Source: Pseudomonas arsenicoxydans
GTDB lineage: Bacteria; Pseudomonadota; Gammaproteobacteria; Pseudomonadales; Pseudomonadaceae
Length of the DNA: 64,000 nucleotides
Direction of reading: 5' to 3'
NCBI RefSeq assembly: GCF_900103875.1
Contig: NZ_LT629705.1
Location: forward strand, 1,130,501 to 1,194,500
Part shown: piece after piece, positions 56,409 to 64,000 of the stretch
Position numbering within the stretch: the stretch's first letter is position 1
How the letters are laid out: the number at the start of each line of letters is the position of its first letter
Notes under the pieces: model-generated
Database searches by the model: none
What the model was told of the DNA's origin: nothing
Seen by the model: only the letters and a program-made list of their open reading frames with translations
Position numbers and translations under genes: made by a program

Positions 56409-57242
56409 ATGCAGCACGAAACACATACCCACGGCATCAACATGTCTGCCCTGGGCCGCGACAAACAGAGCCTGAGCCTTGAGCAGGAAACCGTGGCCAT
56501 CGAAGTGCCGGGCCTGAGCCTGTTCTATGGCGACAAGCAAGCGCTGTACGACGTCAGCATGAACATCCCGAAGCAGCGCGTGACCGCCTTCATCGGCCCG
56601 TCCGGCTGCGGCAAGTCCACGCTGCTGCGCACCTTCAACCGGATGAACGACCTGGTCGACGGCTGCCGCGTCGAAGGCGCGATCAACCTCTACGGCAACA
56701 ACATCTACCGTAAAGGCGAGGACGTGGCTGAACTGCGTCGTCGCGTCGGCATGGTGTTCCAGAAGCCGAACCCGTTTCCAAAGACCATCTACGAAAACGT
56801 GGTGTATGGCCTGCGCATCCAGGGCATCAACAAGAAGCGCATCCTCGATGAAGCCGTCGAGTGGGCATTGAAAGGCGCGGCGCTGTGGGACGAAGTCAAA
56901 GACCGTCTGCACGAGTCGGCGCTGGGCCTGTCCGGTGGTCAGCAGCAACGTCTGGTGATCGCCCGCACCATCGCCGTGGAGCCGGAAGTCTTGCTGCTCG
57001 ACGAACCCTGCTCGGCACTCGACCCGATCTCCACGCTGAAAGTCGAAGAGCTGATCTACGAATTGAAATCGAAGTTCACCATCGTCATCGTGACCCACAA
57101 CATGCAACAGGCCGCGCGGGTGTCTGACTACACGGCGTTCATGTACATGGGCAAGCTGGTGGAATTCGGCGACACCGACACCCTGTTCACCAATCCGGCG
57201 AAGAAGCAGACCGAAGACTACATCACGGGGCGGTACGGCTAG
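56409..57242 (+). CDS. pstB: phosphate ABC transporter ATPase
   Basis: 277 residues, slightly longer than E. coli PstB (257) by an N-terminal leader of about 30 residues. Walker [10 protein letters not shown] near residue 63, signature LSGGQQQRL, Walker [14 protein letters not shown]. Powers phosphate import by PstCA and, with PhoU, couples transport to PhoR signalling. Separated from pstA by a palindromic repeat of about 95 bases. Confidence 0.96.
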   Translation: MQHETHTHGINMSALGRDKQSLSLEQETVAIEVPGLSLFYGDKQALYDVSMNIPKQRVTAFIGPSGCGKSTLLRTFNRMNDLVDGCRVEGAINLYGNNIYRKGEDVAELRRRVGMVFQKPNPFPKTIYENVVYGLRIQGINKKRILDEAVEWALKGAALWDEVKDRLHESALGLSGGQQQRLVIARTIAVEPEVLLLDEPCSALDPISTLKVEELIYELKSKFTIVIVTHNMQQAARVSDYTAFMYMGKLVEFGDTDTLFTNPAKKQTEDYITGRYG

Positions 57243-57249
57243 CCGTACA

Positions 57250-57342
57250 GCTGCAAGCCGCAAGTTTCAAGCGGCAAGAGAGAAGCGGTGCGATATCAGG
57301 ACTTGTACATAACTGCTTGAAGCTTGCAGCTTGAAGCTTGCA
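57250..57342. repeat. CAAGCTTGAAGC-type repeat between pstB and phoU
   Basis: Ends in an exact 14-bp tandem duplication GCTTGAAGCTTGCA (57315-57342). The first half (CAAGCCGCAAGTTTCAAGCG) is a diverged inverted copy. Related to 63226-63303. Confidence 0.75.
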
Positions 57343-57362
57343 ACTTTCGCGGAGCGAAACAG

Positions 57363-58124
57363 ATGATTAGTAAAGAAGGCCTTACCCATCACATTTCTGC
57401 GCAGTTCAACGCCGAGCTTGAGGAAGTGCGCAGCCACCTCCTGGCCATGGGCGGGCTGGTGGAAAAGCAAGTCAACGACGCGGTGACCGCGCTGATCGAG
57501 GCCGACTCCGGCCTGGCGCAGCAAGTGCGTGATATCGATGACCAGATCAATCAGATGGAACGCAATATCGACGAAGAATGCCTGCGCATTCTGGCCCGTC
57601 GTCAGCCTGCGGCGTCTGACTTGCGCCTGATCATCAGCATCTCCAAATCAGTGATCGACCTGGAGCGTATCGGTGACGAAGCGACCAAGATCGCCCGCCG
57701 CGCCATCCAGTTGTGCGAAGAAGGCGAAGCGCCGCGCGGTTACGTCGAGGTTCGCCACATCGGCGACCAGGTGCGCAACATGGTGCGCGACGCGCTGGAC
57801 GCCTTTGCCCGCTTCGACGCTGACCTGGCGTTGTCGGTGGCGCAGTACGACAAAATCATCGACCGCGAATACAAGACCGCGCTGCGCGAGCTCGCCACTT
57901 ACATGATGGAAGACCCACGCTCTATCTCGCGGGTCTTGAGCATTATCTGGGTGCTGCGTTCGCTGGAGCGCATCGGCGACCACGCGCGCAACATCTCGGA
58001 ATTGGTGATTTATCTGGTGCGCGGCACCGATGTGCGTCACCTGGGCCTCAAGCGCATGAAAGAAGAAGTTGAAGGTACAAGTGGCGAAACCGCTAATGTT
58101 CCGGGCAAAGCTGACGATAAGTAA
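57363..58124 (+). CDS. phoU: phosphate signalling protein PhoU
   Basis: 253 residues, two tandem PhoU three-helix repeats (residues 10-110 and 115-220). Metal-binding motifs ERIGDEATKIA and ERIGDHARNISE match the two E(D)xxxD sites of PhoU. Adaptor between PstSCAB and PhoR; loss usually turns the Pho regulon on. The C-terminal tail of about 25 residues is charged and low in complexity. Ends the pst row, with a strong terminator next. Confidence 0.96.
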   Translation: MISKEGLTHHISAQFNAELEEVRSHLLAMGGLVEKQVNDAVTALIEADSGLAQQVRDIDDQINQMERNIDEECLRILARRQPAASDLRLIISISKSVIDLERIGDEATKIARRAIQLCEEGEAPRGYVEVRHIGDQVRNMVRDALDAFARFDADLALSVAQYDKIIDREYKTALRELATYMMEDPRSISRVLSIIWVLRSLERIGDHARNISELVIYLVRGTDVRHLGLKRMKEEVEGTSGETANVPGKADDK

Positions 58125-58135
58125 GACTGCCCAAG

Positions 58136-58167
58136 AAAAACGCCCGGTCCTTTGGCCGGGCGTTTTT
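58136..58167 (+). terminator. intrinsic terminator of the pst-phoU operon
   Basis: AAAACGCCCGG / CCGGGCGTTTT stem with an eight-base loop and five Ts. 12 bases after the phoU stop. Confidence 0.88.
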
Positions 58168-58291
58168 GTGTGGGGTTGACGACTTTAAACGCAGCACCCG
58201 CGAACGAAAAGTCCCGGCGTGACTGAAGGTTTTTGGCAATGTGCCATCAGTAAGACGGTATGCTTGCCGGGATTTTTTCGAGGGGTGGTGG

Positions 58292-59251
58292 ATGAGCAAG
58301 ATCAGTGTGTTGGTGGTGGACGATGCGGCATTCATTCGTGACCTGGTAAAGAAGTGCCTGCGTAACTACTTCCCCGGCATCCGGACCGAAGATGCTATCA
58401 ACGGCAAAAAGGCTCAGGCCCTGTTGGCCAAGGAAGCTTTCGACCTGGTCCTGTGCGACTGGGAAATGCCGGAAATGTCTGGCCTGGAACTGCTGACCTG
58501 GTGCCGCGAGCAGGACAACCTCAAGACCATGCCTTTCGTGATGGTGACCAGCCGTGGCGACAAAGAGAACGTGGTCCAGGCGATTCAGGCCGGCGTTTCC
58601 GGCTACGTCAGCAAGCCGTTCACCAACGAGCAACTGCTGACCAAGGTCAAGCAGGCGCTGAACAAGGTTGGCAAGCTGGACGCCTTGATGAGCGGCGCGC
58701 CGACCAAAATGAACTCGGCGTTCGGCAACGATTCCCTGAGCGCATTGACTGGCGGCAAGGCTGCCGTAGTCGCGCCTGCAGCGGCACCGGTCAACCCGTT
58801 CGCCAAACCTGCGGCCGCCGCCGCGCCAGCCCCGGCTCCTGCAGCTGCGGTGTCCCGTGGCCTGCTCAATAGCCCGCCGATCAAGCCGGTAGCGTCCTCC
58901 GCAGCGCCAGCTGGCGGTCGTGGCCAGGGTCAGTTGCGCCTGCCGAACGGCATTCAACCGTGTGTGATCAAGGCCTTGAGTCTCAAGGAAGCACTGCTGG
59001 TGGTTAAGCGCACCGATAACCTGCCGCAAGTGCTCGACAGCGCCGTGCTCGACCTCGAGCAGGGCGATAACGCTGAAACCGCCCGCCTGAACGGCTACCT
59101 GCACGCCATCGTCGCCCACGAGCAGAAACCCGATAGCGAATGGCTGCAATTGACCTTCCGCTTCGTCGATAAGGACGCGCAGAAGCTCGATTACATTTCC
59201 CGCTTGATAGCACGTGGTACGGCACAGAAGCATTTCGTACCCGGTGCGTAA
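58292..59251 (+). CDS. response regulator with uncharacterised C-terminal domain
   Basis: 319 residues. N-terminal receiver (residues 4-125) with phospho-acceptor D56 (LVLCDWEMPEMSG) and the switch lysine in YVSKPFT. An Ala/Pro-rich linker (150-205, NPFAKPAAAAAPAPAP) leads to a C-terminal domain of about 100 residues (LRLPNGIQPCVIKALS onward). This domain resembles a PilZ-like barrel in strand pattern but lacks the RxxxR motif, so c-di-GMP binding is unlikely. The orthologue of P. aeruginosa PA5364 has no assigned partner kinase. It is CheY-like with an output of unknown type. Follows the phoU terminator, so independent. Confidence 0.9.
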   Translation: MSKISVLVVDDAAFIRDLVKKCLRNYFPGIRTEDAINGKKAQALLAKEAFDLVLCDWEMPEMSGLELLTWCREQDNLKTMPFVMVTSRGDKENVVQAIQAGVSGYVSKPFTNEQLLTKVKQALNKVGKLDALMSGAPTKMNSAFGNDSLSALTGGKAAVVAPAAAPVNPFAKPAAAAAPAPAPAAAVSRGLLNSPPIKPVASSAAPAGGRGQGQLRLPNGIQPCVIKALSLKEALLVVKRTDNLPQVLDSAVLDLEQGDNAETARLNGYLHAIVAHEQKPDSEWLQLTFRFVDKDAQKLDYISRLIARGTAQKHFVPGA

Positions 59252-59261
59252 TCCGTACCGC

Positions 59262-59372
59262 TGATCGTTCCCACGCTCTGCGTGGGAATGCCTCCCGGGA
59301 CGCTCCGCGTCCGCTTCGGTGGGACGCGGAGCGTCCCTTGCTGCATTCCCACGCAGAGCATGGGAACGATCA
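59262..59372. repeat. palindromic intergenic repeat, GATCGTTCCCACGC family (copy 2)
   Basis: Outer arms TGATCGTTCCCACGCTCTGC and complement, with a middle GGGACGCTCCGCGTCC / GGACGCGGAGCGTCCC pair. Same layout as 9214-9320. Confidence 0.9.
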
Positions 59373-59452
59373 TTTGAAACATCTGCCGACTACCCGGGTC
59401 CATTGCAGCTGCTAGGCTCCTTCCCAGGCCTTACTCGACAGACTCTTTGCCC

Positions 59453-60349
59453 ATGCTCGCGCGCCTGCTGTTTTTCTGTGGTCTTTTCATGGCCTCCACC
59501 TCGGCTGTGGCCATGACGATCTACAAGTCCAAAGATGCCAATGGCGTGGTCTCCTACAGCGACCGCCCCAGCAAGGGCTCCCAGGTGTTCGTTTTTCGGG
59601 ATCGCATGGACGAGCACCTCGAGCGTCAGGTTTATCTGGACATCAAAAAGCAGAAGGGCGCAGACAGCGTGTTCGTGCGCAACGATCTGTATGCGCCCGT
59701 CGAGATCGAGTTGAGTTTCGCCGGGCTGAGTAATGTCAGTGGCGCACCGAGCCGGCCGATCCGTCGGGTGATGCCGGCCCGCAGCAACCTTCGTCTGGCG
59801 TTGCTCACGGCGACGCAGTCTGGAAGGCCGCTGGCGTATACCCCAAGGTTCGAATATTCCCTGGGCGACCCCTCAGGCGCGGCCATGGCCTATCGATACC
59901 CTTTGCCCTGGCGCGGCGGACCGTTTCGCCTGAGCCAGGGAGCGAACGGCCAATACAGCCATTTCGGCGCCAAGAATCGTTACGCCATGGACATCGCCAT
60001 GCCCGAAGGCACGCCGATCATTGCGGCGCGGGGCGGAGTGGTGGTGAAAACCGAGAATGCCCAGACCGGGCGTGGCACCGATCCATCGGGCAACTTCGTG
60101 CGAGTGCTGCACGATGATGGAACCATGGGCGTGTACCTGCACCTCAAGCAAGGTTCGGTCAGCGTTCGCGAAGGACAGCGAGTGTCGGTGGGCAGTGCGC
60201 TGGCGCTGTCGGGCAATACCGGCAACAGCAGCGGGCCGCACCTGCATTTTGTGGTACAGCGCAATACGGGACTGGGGTTGGTATCGATTCCGTACCAGTT
60301 CAATCAACCGGTCGGGTCATTGCCCAACTTTGCGTTGGGCAAGCAATGA
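59453..60349 (+). CDS. M23 family peptidase (LytM-type) with DUF4124 region
   Basis: 298 residues with a signal peptide (LLFFCGLFMASTSAVA). Residues 20-70 match a DUF4124-like start (IYKSKDANGVVSYSDRPSKG). The M23 domain runs from about residue 170: QYSHFGAKNRYAMDIAMPEGTPI with the zinc His and Asp, and GPHLHFVV with the catalytic and zinc histidines. Both sets are intact, so active peptidoglycan endopeptidase is likely, in the periplasm. Start is the ATG after a TTG alternative. Confidence 0.92.
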   Translation: MLARLLFFCGLFMASTSAVAMTIYKSKDANGVVSYSDRPSKGSQVFVFRDRMDEHLERQVYLDIKKQKGADSVFVRNDLYAPVEIELSFAGLSNVSGAPSRPIRRVMPARSNLRLALLTATQSGRPLAYTPRFEYSLGDPSGAAMAYRYPLPWRGGPFRLSQGANGQYSHFGAKNRYAMDIAMPEGTPIIAARGGVVVKTENAQTGRGTDPSGNFVRVLHDDGTMGVYLHLKQGSVSVREGQRVSVGSALALSGNTGNSSGPHLHFVVQRNTGLGLVSIPYQFNQPVGSLPNFALGKQ

Positions 60350-60367
60350 TGGGTTGCCTGTTCTGAT

Positions 60368-60391
60368 GCCATCGCGGGCAAGTCCGCGATG
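60368..60391. repeat. small palindrome CCATCGCGG / CCGCGATGG
   Basis: 9-bp perfect inverted repeat with a six-base loop between converging genes. A shortened relative of the GTGGGAGCGGGC repeats; may act as a terminator. Confidence 0.55.
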
Positions 60392-60418
60392 GGTTCGACC
60401 CGGTTGCGAATCAGCGCA

Positions 60419-61759
60419 TCAATCGAGCATCAACACCTTGGCCAGAATGATCTTCGGCCCTTTCATCTTCTTGATGATGATCCGCAAACCTTCGACTTCC
60501 AGCACTTCTTCCTCTTCCGGCACCCGCTTCAGTGTTTCGTAGACCAGCCCGGCGAGGGTTTCGGCTTCGACGTGGTCCAGGTCGATGCCCAGCAGGCGTT
60601 CAACCTTGAACAACGGCGTGTCGCCGCGTACCAGCAGTTTGCCCGGTTGATAGGCGAGGATCCCGCGTTCCGCCTTGCGATGTTCGTCCTGAATATCGCC
60701 GACCAGCACTTCCAGCACGTCTTCCATGGTCAGGTAGCCAATGATGTTGCCATCGGCCTCTTCAACCAGCGCGAAGTGCGAGCCGCCCTTGCGGAACTGC
60801 TCCAGCAGCTGCGACAGCGGCATGTGCCGCGACACGCGCTCCAGCGGGCGGGTCAGCTCGGCGAGGTTGAACGATTCGGGAATATGGTCCAGGGCCGCCA
60901 GTTCCAGCAGCAGATCCTTGATGTGCAGCAGGCCGACGAACTCCTGACGGTCGCTGTCGTACACCGGATAACGGCTGAATTTGTGGCGACGGAACATCGC
61001 CAGGATTTCCTTGAGCGGTGCGTTGAATTCCAGCGTCACCAGGTCTTCCCGGGAGTTGGCCCAGTCGACCACTTCCAGCTCGCCCATTTCCACGGCGGAC
61101 GCCAGCACACGCATGCCTTGGTCGCTCGGGTCCTGGCCACGGCTGGAGTGCAGGATCAGTTTCAGTTCTTCACGGCTGTAGTGGTGTTCGTGATGGGGGC
61201 CGGGTTCACCCTGGCCAGCGATCCGCAGGATTGTGTTGGCGCTGGCGTTGAGCAGGTAAATCGCCGGGTACATGGCCCAGTAGAACAGGTACAGCGGCAC
61301 GGCGGTCCACAGCGACAGCAACTCGGGTTTGCGGATGGCCCAGGATTTCGGCGCCAGTTCGCCGACCACGATGTGCAGGTACGAGATGACAAAGAACGCC
61401 GCAAAGAACGACACGCCTTTGACCACTTCGACCGACTGCACGCCGACAGCTTCAAGCATCGGCTCCAGAATATGTGCGAACGCGGGTTCACCGACCCAGC
61501 CAAGACCCAGCGAGGCCAGGGTAATACCCAGCTGGCACGCCGACAGGTAGGCATCGAGCTGACTGTGAACGGTGCGCAGGATGTGTCCGCGCCAGCCGTT
61601 TTTCTCAGCGATGGCTTCGACCCGGGTCGAGCGCAATTTGACCATGGCAAATTCCGCCGCAACGAAAAATCCGTTGAGCAAAACCAGGATCAGAGCAAAA
61701 AGAATCATGCCGAAGTCGGCAAAGAGTGTCGCGAGGGTCAAGCCAGGGGAAGGGTCCAT
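60419..61759 (-). CDS. CNNM/CorC-type membrane protein with CBS pair
   Basis: 446 residues. N-terminal DUF21/CNNM domain with about four helices (LILVLLNGFFVAAEFAMVKL; YLSACQLGITLASLGLGWVG), a CBS pair (residues 215-340, FRRHKFSRYPVYDSDRQEFVG, NIIGYLTMEDVLEVLVG) and a C-terminal CorC_HlyC domain. Such proteins affect magnesium or cobalt handling; the older 'hemolysin' label is misleading. Upstream of phoR in reading order on the same strand but with its own start region. Confidence 0.93.
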   Translation of the reverse strand: MDPSPGLTLATLFADFGMILFALILVLLNGFFVAAEFAMVKLRSTRVEAIAEKNGWRGHILRTVHSQLDAYLSACQLGITLASLGLGWVGEPAFAHILEPMLEAVGVQSVEVVKGVSFFAAFFVISYLHIVVGELAPKSWAIRKPELLSLWTAVPLYLFYWAMYPAIYLLNASANTILRIAGQGEPGPHHEHHYSREELKLILHSSRGQDPSDQGMRVLASAVEMGELEVVDWANSREDLVTLEFNAPLKEILAMFRRHKFSRYPVYDSDRQEFVGLLHIKDLLLELAALDHIPESFNLAELTRPLERVSRHMPLSQLLEQFRKGGSHFALVEEADGNIIGYLTMEDVLEVLVGDIQDEHRKAERGILAYQPGKLLVRGDTPLFKVERLLGIDLDHVEAETLAGLVYETLKRVPEEEEVLEVEGLRIIIKKMKGPKIILAKVLMLD

Positions 61760-61882
61760 GATGGAGTTTTGCGGTTTCCGTGTATTCGAAAGGAAAGAAA
61801 AAAGTGCACCTGAAAGGCAGGCACAAGTCAGCCAATGTAGCGGCTGACCGGGCGATTGCCTAGAGGGGAGTGCTGGCCGGTA

Positions 61883-63205
61883 TCAGTCGGCGGCGCTGAT
61901 GACCCGGGATTTGGTGACCTGAGCCGGCGCGAAATGGCAGGTAAACGTGCTGCCATGCCCCGGCACGCTACTGATTTCCATCCGTGCGCGATGCCTTAGC
62001 AATACGTGTTTGACGATCGCCAGGCCGAGGCCGGTGCCGCCCGTGTTGGAATTGCGGCTGGAATCGACGCGGTAGAAGCGTTCGGTCAGGCGCGGCAGGT
62101 GTTTGCTGTCGATCCCGATCCCTGAATCCTGGACGCTCAGGTGCGCACCTTGCTCGTCGCCCCACCAGCGAATGCGGATGTTGCCTTCGGCCGGCGTGTA
62201 TTTCACCGCGTTGAACACCAGATTGGAAAACGCGCTGCGCAACTCAGCCTCGCTGCCCTTGAGCAGTATCGTCGGATCGGCTTCCAGGGTGATGCGCTGG
62301 TTTTTCTGGCCGGACAACTGCTGGGCATCTCCCTTGATCGATTGCAGCAAGCCTTCGATGGCCACGGGCTGATTGTCCGAGGGGTAGTCGGTGGCTTCCA
62401 GTTTGGCCAATAGCAGCAAGTCGTTGAGCAAGGTTTGCATGCGCCCCCCTTGCTGCTGCATTTGCTGCAGGGCACGGGTCCAGCGCGGGTTCACCTCCTC
62501 GACGTTGTCGAGCAAGGTTTCCAGGTAACCGCAGATGACCGTCAACGGCGTGCGCAACTCGTGGGAAACGTTGGCGATAAAGTCTTTGCGCATCTGCTCC
62601 AGTTGATGGATGCGCGTGACGTCGCGCACCAACATCAGGTGTTCGTTGTTGCCGTAGCGGGTGATGTACAACTGAATGCGCAGGCGATCGTTGATCGGTG
62701 AAGGGATTTCCAGCGGCTCGGCGTAGGTGTCCTGCTCGAAATACTCCTTGAAGCGCGGATGGCGCACCAGGTTGGTGACCGGCTGGCCACTGTCTTGCGG
62801 GGTCTTGAGACCGAGCAGGGTTTCAGCGGCGCGGTTCCACCATTCCAGGTTGCCGTCGCTGTCCAGCATGATCACCGCGTCTTTCAGCGCGGCCGTGGAT
62901 TCCTGGACGCGGTCGATCACCGCTTGCAGGCGCCCGCGTACCCGTTGGTCACGTCGTTGCAGGTGGTAGATGCTGTCGAACACTTCGCCCCACAAGCCAT
63001 AGCCGTCCGGCGGTGCCTCATCGGGTTTGTGCAGGCGCAGCCATTCGTGCAACCGCAGCAGTTGCTTGAGGGTCCAGCCCAGGTAAATGCCCAATCCTGC
63101 TGCCAGGCTCCAGCCGTAGTAGCCGGTCATCAAGCCGATGACCAGGCAGCCGGTGACCAGCAACAGCATGTGACGGATCAGGGTGCCATGCCAGTTTTGG
63201 TTCAC
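61883..63205 (-). CDS. phoR: phosphate regulon sensor kinase PhoR
   Basis: 440 residues. Two short membrane helices (residues 10-45), a charged linker, a PAS domain (95-200), HisKA with the phospho-accepting H215 (ANVSHELRTPLT) and HATPase_c with N-box NLVFNAVKY, G1 SGIGID and G2 GGTGLGLAIV. Lacks a large periplasmic domain, as usual, because it reads phosphate via PstSCAB-PhoU. Autophosphorylates and passes phosphate to PhoB. Confidence 0.96.
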   Translation of the reverse strand: MNQNWHGTLIRHMLLLVTGCLVIGLMTGYYGWSLAAGLGIYLGWTLKQLLRLHEWLRLHKPDEAPPDGYGLWGEVFDSIYHLQRRDQRVRGRLQAVIDRVQESTAALKDAVIMLDSDGNLEWWNRAAETLLGLKTPQDSGQPVTNLVRHPRFKEYFEQDTYAEPLEIPSPINDRLRIQLYITRYGNNEHLMLVRDVTRIHQLEQMRKDFIANVSHELRTPLTVICGYLETLLDNVEEVNPRWTRALQQMQQQGGRMQTLLNDLLLLAKLEATDYPSDNQPVAIEGLLQSIKGDAQQLSGQKNQRITLEADPTILLKGSEAELRSAFSNLVFNAVKYTPAEGNIRIRWWGDEQGAHLSVQDSGIGIDSKHLPRLTERFYRVDSSRNSNTGGTGLGLAIVKHVLLRHRARMEISSVPGHGSTFTCHFAPAQVTKSRVISAAD

Positions 63206-63225
63206 GGGGCGTCCTTAACGCAGCT

Positions 63226-63303
63226 TCCAGTATCAAGTTGCAAGCCGCAAGTTAGAGCGGCTGTGCTTTTGCTTGCCGCTTATAGCTTAAAGCTTGCCGC
63301 TGC
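63226..63303. repeat. CAAGCTTGAAGC-type repeat between phoB and phoR
   Basis: Arms CAAGTTGCAAGCCGCAAG and TTGCTTGCCGC, AAGCTTGCCGC pair with each other. Related to the element at 57250-57342. Confidence 0.6.
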
Positions 63304-63305
63304 TT

Positions 63306-63995
63306 CTATGCTTTGGTTGAAAAGCGATAACCGGTGCCGCGCACGGTTTGTACCAGATTTTCGTAGGCATCGCCGAGGGCTTTGCGCAGGCGACGGATGT
63401 GCACGTCGACGGTGCGTTCTTCGACGTAGACGTTGCCGCCCCAGACCTGATCCAGCAACTGGCCACGGGTGTAGGCACGTTCCTGGTGAGTCATGAAAAA
63501 CTGCAGTAAACGGTATTCGGTCGGGCCCATCTCGGCGGGTTTGCCGTCGATGGTCACGCGGTGGCTGATCGGGTCCAGCAGCAGGCCGCCGACTTCGATC
63601 GGTGCTTCGCCATCAGTCGGGCCGGCACGGCGCAGCACGGCTTTGAGGCGCGCTACCAGTTCACGCGGTGAAAACGGTTTGGTGATGTAGTCGTCGGCGC
63701 CGACTTCCAGGCCCTGAATCTTGTTGTCCTCTTCGCCCTTGGCCGTGAGCATGATGATCGGGATGTCCCCGGTCAGCTCGTCGCGCTTGAGGCGGCGGGC
63801 CAGTTCGATACCGGACGTGCCCGGCAGCATCCAGTCGAGCAGGATCAGGTCCGGCTTGCGGTCGACGATGATGGCATGCGCCTGCTGCGAGTTTTCCGCT
63901 TCCAGGCAGTCATAGCCGGCCATTTCCAACGCAACGGCGATCATTTCGCGAATGGGCGCTTCGTCGTCGACGATCAGAATGCTCCTGCCAACCAT
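63306..63995 (-). CDS. phoB: phosphate regulon response regulator PhoB
   Basis: 229 residues, same as E. coli PhoB. Receiver domain with phospho-acceptor D54 ([13 protein letters not shown]) and switch lysine in YITKPFS, then an OmpR-type winged helix ([37 protein letters not shown]). Binds Pho boxes and recruits sigma-70 RNA polymerase. The start is five bases from the window edge, so its own Pho box would lie just outside. Read toward phoR with a 100-base gap containing a repeat. Confidence 0.97.
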   Translation of the reverse strand: MVGRSILIVDDEAPIREMIAVALEMAGYDCLEAENSQQAHAIIVDRKPDLILLDWMLPGTSGIELARRLKRDELTGDIPIIMLTAKGEEDNKIQGLEVGADDYITKPFSPRELVARLKAVLRRAGPTDGEAPIEVGGLLLDPISHRVTIDGKPAEMGPTEYRLLQFFMTHQERAYTRGQLLDQVWGGNVYVEERTVDVHIRRLRKALGDAYENLVQTVRGTGYRFSTKA

Positions 63996-64000
63996 GCCAT

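Overview
The window is a 64 kb piece of a Pseudomonas chromosome, most like the P. fluorescens group. Evidence: GC-rich codon use, gene order shared with P. aeruginosa blocks (uvrD / GGDEF-EAL / rccR / lysR / pycA-oadA; aspA / lysR / purEK; MFS / pstSCAB / phoU / response regulator / corC-like / phoRB), and the short palindromic repeats of the GTGGGAGCGAGC type common in that group. It is mostly core genome, interrupted by a few accessory stretches. No rRNA, tRNA, CRISPR array, insertion sequence or phage gene was seen.

Layout. 1-3.6 kb: two COG0523 (CobW-type) metal-chaperone GTPases, one followed by a DUF1826 gene. 3.7-9.2 kb: pdxY, a hotdog thioesterase, a Kef-type antiporter, a SUKH-like protein, a Tim44-like membrane protein and a small EamA protein. 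9.3-20.5 kb: uvrD, a membrane PAS-PAS-GGDEF-EAL protein, rccR with an RccR/HexR-type palindrome upstream, a LysR regulator divergent from the two-subunit pyruvate carboxylase (pycA, oadA). 20.5-27.5 kb: an autotransporter whose start is preceded by a perfect hairpin, an amino-acid ABC binding protein and permease without an ATPase gene, a homocysteine methyltransferase, two acetyltransferases and a PaiB-type protein. 27.6-33.7 kb: a MocR regulator whose linker DNA contains a DnaA-box-like array, and a 1505-residue toxin-like (DUF6543) protein. 33.8-41.8 kb: polyamine-binding protein plus acetylpolyamine amidohydrolase, an AraC regulator, ansA, an alanine/glycine symporter and aspA, a cluster for amine and amino-acid use. 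42.9-44.6 kb: an AT-rich islet with two homologous zinc metalloproteases of metzincin type. 45-50.8 kb: purEK with a terminator-like leader, small membrane and periplasmic proteins, a hexose-phosphate mutarotase, a YciA-type thioesterase and an MFS transporter. 50.9-64 kb: the phosphate regulon core, pstS, pstC, pstA, pstB, phoU, then an orphan response regulator, an M23 peptidase, a CBS/CorC membrane protein, phoR and phoB.

How the genes work together. PhoR/PhoB sense and respond to phosphate limitation. PstSCAB imports phosphate and, with PhoU, holds PhoR inactive when phosphate is plentiful. Tandem Pho-box half sites lie separately in front of pstS and pstC. RccR (KDPG-responsive in P. fluorescens, from published work as I recall it) sits next to anaplerotic pyruvate carboxylase and likely regulates itself. 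AspA, AnsA and the AGCS symporter form an asparagine/aspartate/alanine use cluster next to polyamine deacetylation.

Most notable unexplained signals: (1) five 12-bp tandem units matching the DnaA box, plus a sixth perfect box in another reading frame, inside the mocR linker; (2) the paired metzincins, one exported with two cysteines and one leaderless with none; (3) the 13-bp perfect hairpin enclosing the Shine-Dalgarno of the autotransporter; (4) two tandem terminator-like hairpins between the likely purE promoter and its start; (5) propeller-like and coiled-coil periplasmic inserts in PstC and PstA.
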